Counted from the first letter of the stretch, positions 50,801 through 64,000 are shown. The stretch is 64,000 nucleotides of DNA from Balanoglossus misakiensis (GCA_040954595.2 CM082578.2:11532001-11596000); one strand, 5' to 3'. Numbers and translations are program-made. The notes: a model not told the origin generated them from the letters alone.

Positions 50801-53800
50801 TTTCCTCATCTCGCTGTGTGCTGTTTTAATATAACGATCTCACTGCAGTGTCGCGTGATGGTGTGAAGTGTGTTGTTGTTATCTTGTTTCGTTTCAGTTG
50901 ATATGAACACCATAAATGTACGTACAAGTCTTCAACTAACCGTGCTTTCATCACGGTCATAAAAGCACCATAGAGTGCATTAGAGGAATCACTAACAACA
51001 TCAGCGAGAATGGAAATGTATTGTCCCTGGAGCGCTAGCAATAAGAAAAGTGTCCACGTGGACACAAGTCAAGCGAAACCGCAGAGTGTTAATACGGCTG
51101 CAATGATAGGATTCTTAAAAGGAATGCACCGAGAAATGAAACGTAATCAACACACTGGCTATGATGACATCTGACCTTGAGGGTTGAATGAAGTGTCACA
51201 TTTGCTGATCGTCGTTTTATCGACTCACTGAACTTGATTTCGGCATTTGATATCAGTCTTAAGTGAGGATCCCTTACTCGTATCACACATCATATGCGAG
51301 TATATTAACCGCCTGTTGTTAGAACAGGTGATTTGCACCGCCAAATCTAGTCAGAATGTTTGCAATTGTGGATACGCCATGCAAAATTGGCCGTATTTCT
51401 ATCGAATGTGTATGCTGTATAGAGATACTGTCAGGAGCATCGAGATAGGCCTAGGGTTTTTGCATGTTTCTTGACCTCCATAAGCTAATGAGATGGCACC
51501 TCGTCAATTTGCAGTCGTTCGCACCAGCTGCTTGAAATTCACACGAACCCTATAGACAAGGGTGCAATCATTAGAGAGAAGGAAGATGTCACGTCATAAC
51601 ATTCAATTGATCGACGAAGAAAACGCCGCAAAAACGATTGTGAAGGATGTTGTCAAGACTTGTCAATGTAAAACGAAATCGATTCCGCAAAAAGGGGGTT
51701 AAGTTCATTTTGCAATTGTTCATGAAATGCGTGCCACATGACTACTAATAAACGATGATTGTATGGCGGAGAATACTAGTATTAAAACTACTTCTAAGTT
51801 ACTGACACGTGGAGAGACTATGGCTGTTTCGGCACAGGTGAAAAGAAAAATAATTCTGCTGAAAGAATATGAATTTTCACTTTATTCACTGCAAAATGTA
51901 ATATGAATAGAGATTATACTCTTTCCTTACTTACAAACCCGTTCACAATGATTCACAATATCTGATCCTGGTGTTGTTTTACTGTACACGTACCTATAGC
52001 CCATGGCTGGCTAGGAAATCATTTCTGATTACCGGTACAGCTCTGATTTATGTTACCGTACACCTGCGACTCACCAAACCTATAATCTATAGGGATTATG
52101 TGTTATAACTCCACGGTAGTGCAAGCAACAATTATTTGCTGGCACGCGCGCAACCAGTGCTAAACCTTTTTTTCTGCCAATTAGATTCAACTTCTATTTT
52201 GTCACGTTAACTTTTAGCATCTCACTGAATTACATTTAGATTGGACTAGTGTTTTTAAGCAGTTTACTCGCGACTTTATAGCTACTGTAGTGACGTGGAA
52301 ATTCTACCGCCCTCATCACACTGATATCCTAGAATTTTTTGTTTTATTCGTGCATTACATATACAAATGCGTATTTTGCTCTTCAATCCAACGTCATTTT
52401 CTCCTTGTACTCGTCCGCCAATTCTTACCATGGTATGTCGCCTAAAAGACACGAATACAGAGGAGCTGGCCATTTTATTACATTATACGCGCATATAAGT
52501 TCTGCAATATCCCCTAATTCTAGTCAGCTTGTTAACCCAATTGATCACTTTATTCAGTCGATCAGGAAGCGGATTACAACACTGGTTACATGTTCGGCGA
52601 ACCACTTCCCTACTCATTTACCGGGAAATAGGTCAAGTACTGATAGAATTCTCGCTATACCTTAAATAGGTTTTGCTACCTAATAGGTTAGTGATGAAAA
52701 TCTCACATGGTCGGCTCAATTCCAAGATGACAGATTTTTGCTATATTTCAGAAATGGAAGTTCATAAGCTGGGCCATTTGAAACTTTGTTACAGAAAAAA
52801 CGTGAAATAAGTTTAACGCGCTAACTGCTGATTGTTGACAAATTCGCTTCCCTGAAACATTCTTGATTGATAATAGCTATAATATAGGTGTTCTGTCCAT
52901 AAATAATCAGTCAGTGAACTTACCTTCATCTCTTAATTACCCGTCCATTCCGACGCGGAAATGGAAAGGCATTTTCATAAATCCGTGTAATGGGAAAATT
53001 CATTAGACCTCATCAATCATAGCTTTTTTTTCTCTTTGTCATTTATTCCATGGCCTTCTCAGTTGGTAATTTCTGTCTGTGTTATTAATGCAACAGTTAT
53101 CTGACACACAATATGGACGTGACCTTCTACATACCATGGCGTTCTTTTGTAACTTTTGCGCCTAAATTCTGCCTTTTGAATCGATTACAATTCTATTAAA
53201 TACAGACTTCTGATGAAATCAGAAAACGACCAATTTCGATTGACTTGGTCTTTCAATACATTAACACTGTTAGTTTATAAACCGTTTTGTAGTATCAAAT
53301 ACTTGCAGCATTGTTCACGCGATTCGCCAGCTGGCTCTGGTTAGATCAGCAGACTACGTTTATAGAGTTGAACTTTGTACAGCAGTCTCTTTGTTTAAAC
53401 ATGATATATAATAGTTCCATGAATCTTGTCTTCCAACGAAACGAGTATTCAGAAAATACACCATCTGTGGGCGACTGTCACGTATGACTCCTGTTACATC
53501 ATAACGTCCCGGTTCTGAAAAGCATTCAGATAATTCGCCCATTGTGGGAAATTATTACAACGAACACAAGTCGCTAGCATAATTTCCAATAATTCGAATG
53601 ATTTCCGGGTAAAATGTAAATTGCGTTTTCCCCTATTACCCCCTAAAACGATAACCTCTGAGCTAAATTGACGCCATATTATGTGACCGTCGACGAACGG
53701 CTGGCCATTTTCTAACGCGTCTGCGAACAGCTGGCGTGAAGTATACTCACAATATTTAATCGCGACCCTGGTTGTTCTGTGTTCTGGTGGCGCATGTCCG

Positions 53801-56800
53801 TCTGAATTCTGTTTGTACCCTCCGTGGCGACTCGTAACTTTTGAATTCTTAGTTAAAAATAGTTGATTTGCACGTCTCTTTACATTGAGCAGTTGTATCT
53901 CATTTCTGGCATCTGGAGACGTATGGAATTAATTACCAGGCCTGCCAGGTTCCATAAGTCGTATTTAATTCAACAATTCCATCCATTATTTAAGCATATC
54001 CATGATAGACGATATGATTCGCCTGTTGTGTGTTTTTCCGGCTGCTTGCACAGTGAGTCATGTTTGAAATAGGACGATATATCAGGTGTATATCAATTTC
54101 ATACCTGTGGCAAAACACACGAGTATTCGTTTCATTTACAAGTTAACCAAGAAGAGCTTTTCAAGTCTGCGCATGAGCAATAAAGACATGCGCAAGTACT
54201 ACGCAGCTGCACTAGCTGTCGCGTTATGGTATTTTGTTTATTTTTACCGATGGGTCAACACTTCCTTGACCGAATCCCAAAAGCATGGTGGAATGATCAG
54301 TATTTACAATGAACACAGGCAATTATGTGTATACCCAGTATTGTTACTGTTGCAAGTTGATTCCAAGTCTGGAATGGAAATCATTAAGAGCCAATGAAGG
54401 TTGAAATCGACGGGGTAATTTTCTTCTCACGGTACATTTATTCGTTTCGTTTCGTGTTAGAGCAAAATGTCTATATCAGACTGTTATCAGCTGTTTTTGG
54501 GAATGACCGTAACTATGCAGGGACACACAATAATACAGCACTGTCGATCTGATAAAATGACTTTATCATACATGCACACAGTATAGTTATCTATCCATTC
54601 ATGTGACCATCATGATCTGTCCGTCGACGTCAAGGTCCTCTGCGCGCCAAACGCAAGCAATGACCTTGGTGATATAATACCTTATTCTACAAAAATAATG
54701 TCGGCTCCAGATATAATCATATGAAGTAAATCGATAATTTTTGAAATTAGTGATTGCAATCTGGCGTTAATGTGGAAGTAGCCCATTTCCTGACACTTTC
54801 AAAGGAATTGTGTTGGAAAATTCTAGCGCCCTTGGGACAGGAGCTTTCAGTGATAATTAAAAGTTAGCCCGGAGGAATTTGCGCTCTGTCACCTTCGTCC
54901 CTGTTCGATACGACTTTCCTATGATTTCTTTTTGGAGCGTGACTTTTGCTTATCGTCGCCCTGGAGACAAGTACTGGCGTGTACTTTTTCTTCGGAGACA
55001 TCCAGACAATGTCGATCAATTGTGCAATCAATTTGCTCGCACACTTCCAATGTTTGCATGATTCTAAACCAATCAGCAGACATCAGACGATTGAAAGACG
55101 CGTCGAACGCATAACCAAGGTGAATACATATTTTAAGATTGATAGCATTTCAGAAAGAAAACAGGAATTTCTCATCAAAGCCATACACTCTCATTACCTT
55201 CAGCATTCTTAGTATTGAAGAAAGGCATAACCCTACTAGGGCAATTTTGTTTGATATTGATAAAAGCTAGCGGAAGATTCAACAAAGCCTATTGGGAAAA
55301 ACGGAAGCGTTTTGTTTGGACAATGCAAATGGAAGGAGCACCTTCCATGTTAGACGTGGGAATTCAATTCACCTGTCAGCCCTTAATGGATTTTACAGTT
55401 ATATAAATGATATATAATCCGCTTCCATCACAAATGTTGAACTTAGTCTCCATATTACCGCTCCGGGTCTATTACATGTCTTGGTAATCAAATTAATTGA
55501 CGGAAACCGCGTTATGTAATAATTATTTCCAAAGATAGCCAGGAGGCGCGCCCGTTCTTTGTTCATAGTCATATTTTGTCTGAACGGAAAGCAGTGCCGG
55601 CAGCGAGCGCAGGAGAATATATAATACCCGATTGGTTTATATTGGTAATTAAATAAAAAAAAACTTGTGTATATAAAACACCAACTTTTTGTGTGGTGAT
55701 AAAGCGCGAAAATGGTGAACGAACTTATAACTGGCAGTTTTTGGTCTTAGCTGGCACCATGGCAACGAGACACAACATACTGTAAACAAACCCATTACAA
55801 TGGAGATGATCCATAAACGGACGTGGGTATACTGACAATGAGTGTTGGCCTGTGCTATGATAGCACCCTTACAATGTTCAATATAATGCGCCTGTCATTC
55901 GGGTGGATATCTTAGGAAATCAAAATCAAGAACTAGTTTACAAAAAATTGATAAGGTCACCTCGAATGTGAAAACTTTGCAGATTATTTGTTAAAATGAA
56001 CACTGTACTAAGGGCAAAGTTCACCATCCAATAATTGATTATTTAAGTATGAAAACTGTACTGATGATTCATTGGGAAGGAAAATCTGTCTACGACATCA
56101 AAATCTTAAAGTATTTTAGGATTTCTTTATCAGTGAATTCATCGCATAATTGAAACTTTGCAGTCACAGAAACAAATTGAACAGGAATTTTGAAGGCATT
56201 ATTAATTCTATACTTTATGGAGTGGTCGTTTATAGAAAAGCAATCAAGCTAATTCAAAAATCTTGCTTCATTCTTCAGGAATTCAAAAGAGATCATTCGA
56301 ACCTGAAGCATGCATTCCAGTTGCTACTGATGTAAAAAAGACTTATGTGTACAGAGACCATAACTGACACCACGTGTACTGTGACCTCCCCGGATCTGAG
56401 ATATAAAAAAAACAGCTGTAGATGTAAATGACAAATATAAATTATCACCTTTATGCCGGATGTGTGTTAAACGTGACAAGTGAATCATTTGCAAATAATT
56501 ATAGTACACCAACAAGCACATCCATGTGAGTCTTAACGGAACCCGGCGAGACGACTTCAGCCGGTAATCGTCAACATTTCTCTCTAATTGTTCTCAGAGA
56601 AAATTTTAACAGATCTTAATTAGAAGGGCTGCGTTCACTCCATGCCCAGACGATGACTCTGAAATAATGTTTCACAGAACATATTTGTAAACGCAAGAAA
56701 CGCACGCTTAAAAAACAACATTTTGACGCCAAATGAAATGTACAGACATAGGCCCTAATTATCGTAATTATTAGGCTGGCAGTAAATATAATTTGAGGCC

Positions 56801-58940
56801 ACTACAGCTATGGAGCAATATTCTTGCTGGTCTTGAGTGGGCGAATCCGAATACCCCATAAATCACCGTGACATCACTCTGATTGCGGAACTTGGTCCTC
56901 AGAACGCGAATCGCTCCTAAATCGTGTTGCCTGTCTTCAGTGGAATGTTTATTGCAGCAGCGGTTTGGCGGTAGTCTAAACTGTTTGCAAACACTTTTTT
57001 ACTAATATTGGATAGATTAGAATTTCGTGTACTCCATTCAAAGGAGGGTTTAAGGTAATTATCGGTAAGTAACTATTTGCATAAATGTACTAGAGGCAGC
57101 ATGTACTGATCTCAAAGCTAAATCGATTCGATTAATTCTTGTCAGTGAGAGCCGCAGTATGTTAACATTTTAATTTAGATTTTTTGTAGTTCAACATGCA
57201 ATCAATTCATTATTACAGTGCTACATGAACGTGCCCCGCGAACCTCACAGGTATCGAGTCAAGACCACGGGATACAATGCATTCTAATTTCTGTATGTAC
57301 CGTACGCACTAATATCCAAACGCCGTATGGGGCCAATGCAACAAGTCAATATGTTATCGAAGGTATACGTGGATGTGTGTGTTGCCGATAACATTAAAGT
57401 GTTTGTCAGCGTGAACATTATTATGAACCTCAGTTTGCCATTTGACGCTCGTTTATTTTGGTTTTTGCTCATTCCAATAATGGTGTGAGTCATCCATATT
57501 GAAAGTGTGATGAAGCCGTGGAAAGAAAACGAAGTAAAAATAAACCCCAAAGTTTCCAAGAACACACATCCAGAGGAAGCAATTTGCTACAAAAATAGAG
57601 ATAAATTGGTTTCTGTTTTGAGAAATCTGAAAAGTGTATATATGAACAAGACTTCTTCTGTGAGTAATCTGGTTGATTATTTTTCGATGTGTTCGTCGAC
57701 AATCGTATCACCTTCAGGGTTGATTGAAAATTTGATTGTCAGTGTCTCCACATTCCCCACACTCACAATTATTACACATCTGATCATAAAATATACGTAT
57801 AATCAAATAGCTGCTAAAATGTCGATATTCTGTGGCCATATTTACGGTTTTGATTCAAGGCTAGTAAATCAGAAAGGTAAAGGCAAAATCGATAAAACAG
57901 GAAGATAAACGCAGTTATGTGAAAGTTTGTCATTGTCGCCTAGCAACGAAACAGTGGAAGAAGCGGAAAGAGAATGGAGGGTAGATTGCAAAATCAACGA
58001 ATCGTCCAATGGATAAACTCCAATGGTGGATGTAGATGCACCAGACATTTCATCGGCGTTAGACTGGGCTTTTGCAAGGTGTCTCGCTTCCAATGGACGA
58101 CACTGTGTATGATCAAATCCTGAAAACAATCATTTATTTTTTCTCTAATGTTCTAAGTGATTAATCAGAAATCTATGAATAGATTAAGTCCGAAATAAAG
58201 TGAAATAATAATTGTAATTTCCCCGGGGCCCATCACGACCATATTGTCGACGATCAGAGTGCTTGAATCTTACAACACACCGACAGCAGCCATCGCAATG
58301 AATCGTCTTGGCTATTGTTCAACACGGCAAGACAGCAGCAAGCGCATCTCATATGGACGTTGCACGACACACCTGCAGTAACCACAAAGTCTATATCTGT
58401 GGTATCAGCGAGGCAGGTGTTTTCTGTGGCGGGGAGTGAATATCGCTCTCCTGTGTGGTCTCGCTACAGAAGACGCTCTTGTAAAGACGACCTTCACGTC
58501 AAAATGACACTGTCCCCTGCGGCATTCACAGATAATTGAGAAGTAAATTACCTTCCCACCAAGGTAAATAATAAATCGCTATTAATAAAAAAAGAGGAAA
58601 TGATTTATGAACTTGAACTTTGTGTAAACCGTTGATTACGAACTCTCAGGGCTATCGTCGACGTATCGCGCGTCAAACGGATTCTTTATAATGCAGTCTA
58701 ATTACTACACTTTAATGAGACGATGGTGTTTGTCTCTCGATATTCAAGGTCTATATAGACTGTTTATTTGAACACCCAACTCACTTCTATGAGGTCTATA
58801 TGACTGCGTTGTCCCAATGGCATCACATGACTTTCAATGTATTTCCGAGTCTGTAAACACGCAACCAAAATAACAGTGTATGAATATGTTTACACTGTGC
58901 TCCCGTGTCACGAGTATATGACACGGGACTCGCCCACACT

Positions 58941-59110
58941 GCATCCATCCACCCACCCACACCCCATCCATCCATCCATCCATCCATCCACCCACCCACA
59001 CCCCAGTTCATCCATCCATACATCCACCCAACCAACCACCAAGCCACTCACTCACTCACTCACTCACTCACTCACTCACTCACTCACTCACTCACTCACT
59101 CACTCACTCA
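58941..59110. repeat. (CCAT/CCAC)n then (CACT)n microsatellite
   Basis: About 100 bp of CCAT and CCAC tetranucleotides are followed by about 65 bp of pure CACT. Confidence 0.95.
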
Positions 59111-59460
59111 CCTATCCACCTGTTCATTAGATTGAAGGGTCTGTAAACATTGTTGTGTTGGTGACAGAACATATGCAATCAGATGTGCTTTTGTTATTTA
59201 AATAATGCTCTTAAAGTATCCGATTTCTAAAATATTAATTTCTATAAACCTTGACAGCCTTTTTTGATCCCTATTATGTCCCGTGGTTACACAATCGGTT
59301 CGACAACATTTATAACGTTCCCACAAATAATTCATGCTTTATCACGAAACTAATCAAACATTTCCCCGGGTGGAGAATATAATCACATGAAATAGTAATA
59401 ATAGAATTTCTCAATTAGCTTCGGAAATGCGAATCTCTCCATCGAATACGTAACGTGATT

Positions 59461-59524
59461 ATACATACATACATACACACACATATACATACATACGCCC
59501 GCACGCAGACAGACAGACAGACAG
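59461..59524. repeat. (TACA)n ... (CAGA)n microsatellite
   Basis: ATACATACATAC and ACACACACAT units are followed by CAGACAGACAGACAGA. Confidence 0.85.
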
Positions 59525-60190
59525 ATTATCGGGCAAGGTTATGGCTTAGCGGGAACACTGCTCTTAGGTTATTTCGGACGCTTAAATAATAATTGTGTCT
59601 GGCGCGCAATTGTGAACGCCATTCAAATACGACAAACAGTTTTTTATAAAACTCCTTCAAACATGCCGACATGTAGGATGAAAAGGCTTATACTACTATC
59701 TTTCTATAGTGTATAAAAATCCGTCTGTATACATTTACACAAGTTCCATAACATATGGTTCACATAGTTAAATGTGCCCTTTATTACATAAAGTTTTCAT
59801 TTACAATCAGACGTTAGCTATTTCCTATAGTCAAAATCCAAGAAGGTTATAGTGAAAAATGCGTGTGAACAAATTTATACATGACAAAACCACTGTATAA
59901 AACTAATTTCCCGTGTTTTCGAAAATTGTAAATGCTATAATGAATACTTAGTATACTTGAATGATCAAAATTGCAGTGGCATTGAAAAGTTATATCCCGT
60001 TTAAGAAGAAGGTATTCAATTTATCAAAGGTAGACAATTTTATATAAATTAGTTGCAACAAGTACTATTATCATCAGAACGTAAATTGATTATGTATATA
60101 CAAAAATCGAAGTCTTCCTTCAATGTTTGACGACAGATATTAAAATGCTATTAATATTCTTATTACATATATTAACATCACAAAATGGAC

Positions 60191-60252
60191 TCACTGACCG
60201 CCTGACTGACTGATTGACTGACTGACTTACTGACTGACTGACTTACTGACGG
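60191..60252. repeat. (ACTG)n microsatellite
   Basis: About 60 bp of CTGA/CTTA tetranucleotides (GACTGACTGACTTACTGACT). Confidence 0.85.
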
Positions 60253-61426
60253 TTGAGACAAAGTTTCCAGAGTGGGGAACGACAGTAATGCTACCTTATA
60301 TTTGGAGAGTCTTATATTAATCAGAACTGTATCAATACAGGCTGAGCAATTCGGGGAAATCGATCATTTAAAAACAACACCAGAAATCATTTGTATTTGA
60401 AATGGACTGGTGGTGGCATTAGATAATATGACGTGAACAGACGACCTATGCCCTGATCCGCTCTCTAGTATCTCCATTCCGGAACCATTTACAATCAAGT
60501 ACATCAAGTAACCACACGTGACACTATTTGTCAATGACAAATCAATAAATTAACTAAACCGTCTATGGGTGATAAACATTAAAGTACGGTTCAAGAACAT
60601 ATATGTAGTCGCGGGCGGAGAATTTACCCAGGGATTAGGACTACTAGTAAAGTACATGAAGTGAAGGCTTGGCAAGGCGAATGTATACTATAATAGGTTT
60701 TTCACTGCTTTGCGACACTTGTTGCCTGCCACGGAAACGCACTGATTCCGATTTCAATCGGAGAATACAAAAGCCAGGCCTTCACCAAAAATTGTTTCCA
60801 TCCGAACCATTGCATTTTAACACGTCTCTAATAGTATTACGGGTAAATCAAGCTGGTGCGTTGGACGATTATACAGCTTGCCAAGGGGTCGGCGTTATTA
60901 AAGCCATTACATGTATACGCGTGCATGCATGATTGTACATACCTGTCCTTTGCATTGTCATGTAAATACTGGCCAGATTAGCTTTGTTTTACAAGTACTA
61001 GTATATACTTGCTAAATTTAACCACAGAGAAAACAAAAATTGGGCTGGGTTCGCATGGTCGTAATAAAGATACACCATTGACTGAAAATCAATTACTCGT
61101 CATATTAAAAATGTGTGGCAATTCATTTGCGTGTCGAATATGGGATGTCGCTGCTTTGCACCGAACGCACGTAGTTTTCCTGGAAAAATGAATTCTGGTG
61201 AAAAATGTTAATGCCCACCGTGCTCCGGATATGTTATGTATAATTGACGTAATCTATGGAAATTTGCCGATTAAATAAGCAGAGGGACTCAGTCAATGCA
61301 TTGTCAGTGGAAAACATTACATATGTCGCAACCACAAGCTTACACCACAAGTAAAACATTCATGTACAATATTTGTATCTTTTGAACCGGTGTCCGAGAA
61401 ATTGGACCCATCCACGTTGTCCTATT

Positions 61427-61444
61427 GGGGGGGGGGGTGGGGGT
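61427..61444. repeat. Poly-G tract
   Basis: Eleven G, T, then five G within 18 bp. Length may be unreliable. Confidence 0.75.
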
Positions 61445-61685
61445 GACACAGATTTCATACTCAGTACAAGAAACGTCCAAGTGATATCCGTCCCTTGTCT
61501 AAAAGTCCAGATCGATAAGGAAACCACCTCAATTATGATTTTTAAGTCCGCTATGTCAATTTTCTCCGTTGCATGCAGTCCGACACGCGCATCGTGTTTG
61601 CCAACGTCATGCCGAGCACATCAATCAATAGTTGCGTTACCCACTTAGAGTCATAAATTTGAAATGTAAATGACGTGAGTGATTT

Positions 61686-61691
61686 TTTATT
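61686..61691 (-). terminator. Possible poly(A) signal of the receptor gene
   Basis: AATAAA on the minus strand, about 390 nt downstream of the receptor stop codon. Plausible distance; motif evidence only. Confidence 0.4.
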
Positions 61692-62076
61692 CCAGTCTGT
61701 GCCGGTAATGTCAGAATAAAACGTCACATCGGAAATCCATGATTTGTTGAGTGTAATCGGTATAATTGACACGGTAATTGGCTTTTAAATAGGTTGGATG
61801 TGCGTCCGATTAAATTAATACCGTTAACCTGGGGGGAGATCTTGGAACATAAAGTCAACTAAGCTTGAACCCTACATGGAAATACATGTATGATGGCATA
61901 TATCTGTGTAATCACAGAGAAGCACACATTGCACAGTACAATCAAGTATACAAATTCATATCGAGCTAATATAAGCGACTGTTTTGTAATGTTAATCTCC
62001 TTGGTGAATGGGTGGGTTAACAATCTGTTGCTATCCGAATCGTGTGGCTAATGGGTGAAACTGACCCGATCGCCTG

Positions 62077-63189
62077 TTACACGAAATGTTCTTCGGAATC
62101 CTCAGCGGCAATCTGCACCCTGTCTTCGGCGATCTTGTTGCCGAACGATTTCGCGTAGAGATCGTTGCCGTTGGCAACGACGGCGTTCGTCACGCAGGTG
62201 CTCTGTGAGACGTCGGAAAATTTCCGATTGTAGGTCGAAGCGAAACTGGTGCCGCGAGTTCGACCGGCTTCCAGCGGCCTGCAGCCGAAGCCTTGGGCAA
62301 AGGCGCGCCGGTAACGGGAGCACGTTATATTGTAAATCATCGGGTTGACGGCCGCGTTGATCATCAGTATGATGACGAAGATGGGGTTCCAACACCACAG
62401 CGCGTCGACGAAATCACTGTCGCCGGTGGCCAGGAAGTGAAAGTACGCGAGAAAGAACAGAGTCCGGGGAAAGAGGCAGATGAAAAACACGGCGGCGGTG
62501 ACCACGCACAGCCTGACGACCTGGACTCGGTCCCTCTGTATTTTCTTCGAATGCTCCAGGTGTCCGGCCGACAAATGCAGTCGGCGGATGATGAAGCCGT
62601 AGAGTACGGTGACGAGCGCCATCGAGGCGAAATACAGGACGGCCATGATCAGCGAAGTGGCCCACCACACGGCGACTTCGTCGTAGGCACTGTAGTCGAC
62701 GTAACAATGGATGGTGTACAGGAATCCGTAGATAATTCCCAACACCCACAAGACAACGATCAGCGGGATTATCCTCTGCTTCTGACCGAGCCCACGCGTC
62801 TTGTAAAAGACCGGGTTGCATATGCCCAGGTATCTCTCAATGGCGATGGTCAAGACCGTAATTATGGAGGTCGTGTACACGCCCGTGGTGAGGGTCCCCT
62901 TGACGCACATCACTCTCTGCCAGCCGACGTCGCCGGACGGTATCCAGGACGGCCGCAACGTGATGTGAAATAGCAGATAGACGAGGTCCGAAACACTCAG
63001 GCTGACGAGGAGGTAGTTGGTGGAACTTTGCAGGGACTTGACGCGCGCGGTGACGAACAGAAACGCCAGGTTGGAAAGCACCCCGACGATGCCCACGAAC
63101 TCCGAAACAACCTCGACAGCGAGCGAGTCTGAGCAACCCCCGCTTTCGGCCGTGAGGTTGCTCATCGACGTCGTCGTATTGTTCGCCAT
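62077..63189 (-). CDS. Class A (rhodopsin-type) GPCR, intronless, peptide-receptor-like
   Basis: A 370-residue open frame. The open frame extends seven codons upstream to a GTG, but the first ATG is at 63187-63189, giving a MANNTTTS start with NTT and NLT glycosylation sites. Seven hydrophobic segments: about 29-48, 57-77, 97-119, 139-160, 175-201, 224-251 and 263-288. Class A landmarks are Asn40 (GVLSN), Asp68 (SVSD), Cys95 and Cys162 (likely disulfide), ERY 118-120 with ERYLGICNP, Trp148, Pro241 in CLFP, and NPMIY 282-286. Cys303 (GCRP) may be palmitoylated. ERY.GICNP resembles receptors for TRH, neuromedin U, ghrelin and similar peptides (from memory), so a neuropeptide ligand and G-protein signalling at the plasma membrane are likely. 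The usual TM5 proline is absent (FASMALVTVLYG). The ligand cannot be read from sequence. Confidence 0.92.
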   Translation of the reverse strand: MANNTTTSMSNLTAESGGCSDSLAVEVVSEFVGIVGVLSNLAFLFVTARVKSLQSSTNYLLVSLSVSDLVYLLFHITLRPSWIPSGDVGWQRVMCVKGTLTTGVYTTSIITVLTIAIERYLGICNPVFYKTRGLGQKQRIIPLIVVLWVLGIIYGFLYTIHCYVDYSAYDEVAVWWATSLIMAVLYFASMALVTVLYGFIIRRLHLSAGHLEHSKKIQRDRVQVVRLCVVTAAVFFICLFPRTLFFLAYFHFLATGDSDFVDALWCWNPIFVIILMINAAVNPMIYNITCSRYRRAFAQGFGCRPLEAGRTRGTSFASTYNRKFSDVSQSTCVTNAVVANGNDLYAKSFGNKIAEDRVQIAAEDSEEHFV

Positions 63190-63275
63190 GTCGGTTCGTG
63201 CTTCGGACACAGGACTGAGTGGTTCTGTACGGTGACGGTCAAGTCAGTTCACACTGCACTGTTGAAATTCCTCTA

Positions 63276-63287
63276 GGTGATATATAG
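63276..63287 (-). promoter_or_regulatory. TATA-like box upstream of the receptor gene
   Basis: CTATATATCACC on the minus strand, about 90 nt upstream of the ATG. This would place transcription start near 63250 with a short 5' UTR. Motif only. Confidence 0.35.
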
Positions 63288-64000
63288 TCCCAAGGAATTG
63301 ACGATTGTTTTTGTGTGTTTTTTTTTCGGTCAGGGTTGTTGAACTGTAGGTCACCACTGAGAAATTGGTGTCGCGTCAGACAGATGTAGGCATCTTCGCA
63401 CAGTTACCGATGATTTGAACGGGTCTCCGCGATTAGTGCTATGTCGTGATTTACACGAGTAGTAAAACACGGTGCACTCACTGGCATAAAACTGTTGAGG
63501 GAGTTGATAGCTGGACACTGATAAAAGCGATGAATACCACGTATACACTCACGTTGAGTTCGGCTTTACAAGATCCAATTACCATACATGTCCACTGGAA
63601 AACAACAGTCGCACGCGTAACAAGCAACACATTAAACCGAGATGTCATTCACTAAAGTTACACCCGAGGTTAGACTTGCTCGTTGTTGTCGCGGTACCTG
63701 ATGAACACAAACTCGTCGAAGCGCGACTTTTCTCTCACCGTGACACTGTCAACCACGCTGTCATTGTTTCTGAGTGTGTTGTGTTGTGTTGTAAAGCTGT
63801 CAGAGGAAGGTGCAGTCCTTTTAAAAGCTATGGTGACATCACTGATGTTGCCCCGCCCTCAACGTTGGCGGCAGCTTGGCCAATCGTGACGGCAGATAGG
63901 TTAGAATTTCTCAGTGGGAAGCTTTAGCAACAAAGAACTATCACGGCACTTGACTTTCGATTAACTAAGCGGTCGTTCACCAGCGACTGTTCTGTTTGCG
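63288..64000. other. Upstream flank of the receptor gene
   Basis: No gene recognised on either strand. Short open frames here lack family resemblance or splice context. Confidence 0.45.

Larger units (their letters stand above)
46266..62076. other. 16-kb AT-rich region without a recognisable gene
   Basis: The longest open frames (153 codons at 49605-50066; 133 codons at 57507-57908) resemble nothing I know, show no splice context and are compatible with chance. The region holds the simple repeats, the diverged tandem repeat and the possible retroelement relic listed separately. It lies 3' of the receptor gene on the minus strand and could hold regulatory elements of that gene; that is inference. 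Confidence 0.5.

Noticed and set aside
58837-59135. Frames rich in His-Pro-Ser and Thr-His-Ser-Leu
   Set aside because: Translations of the tetranucleotide microsatellite.
62293-62973. 226-codon plus-strand frame antisense to the receptor
   Set aside because: It is a shadow of the GC-rich GPCR coding sequence; its translation is low-complexity and hydrophilic with no family match, whereas the minus strand gives a textbook receptor.

Overview
This window is animal nuclear DNA. Coding sequence is split into many short exons with GT-AG introns, the spacers are AT-rich and carry microsatellites, and the proteins are secreted mosaics, a mitochondrial enzyme subunit, a short-chain dehydrogenase and a seven-transmembrane receptor. 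The gene content fits a marine invertebrate deuterostome (hemichordate, echinoderm or lancelet). That placement is inference; no marker here fixes the species.

1004-7550 (+): 3' part of a secreted mosaic gene ('gene A'). Readable exons encode FN3, FN3, FN3, WAP, sushi, FN3, sushi and finally a complete Cu/Zn superoxide dismutase domain with every metal ligand intact. The start lies upstream or was not found.

8935-36069 (+): a second, giant mosaic gene ('gene B'). I can assemble 62 exons, from a signal-peptide exon to a stop codon. Almost all introns are phase 1 and the total is 9,543 nt, about 3,180 residues. Order: signal peptide, two FN3 domains, four cysteine-rich 'CGGC' repeats, then 31 WAP domains interleaved with 10 thyroglobulin type-1 domains, with a third FN3 near the middle. 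One WAP exon is extended by about eleven leucine/glycine/aspartate-rich repeats of about 30 residues. Genes A and B look like tandem paralogues that share FN3 domains and intron positions. Repeated exon groups and introns show that gene B grew by local multi-exon duplication.

36425-37160: poly(A) signal, a perfect 41-bp-arm inverted repeat, a roughly 195-bp tandem duplication, another hairpin, and an ETS/YY1-type start region. 37160-41920 (+): IDH3G, the gamma subunit of mitochondrial NAD-dependent isocitrate dehydrogenase, 10 exons. 44469-46265 (+): an 11-beta-hydroxysteroid-dehydrogenase-1-like SDR, 4 exons. 46266-62076: about 16 kb with no convincing gene, with simple repeats, a diverged tandem repeat and a possible retroelement relic. 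62077-63189 (-): an intronless class A GPCR resembling peptide receptors.

How the genes work together: A and B probably make extracellular proteins. B looks like a large protease-inhibitor-type array (WAP and thyroglobulin-1 modules); A joins the same module types to superoxide dismutation. The other three genes appear to be unrelated neighbours.
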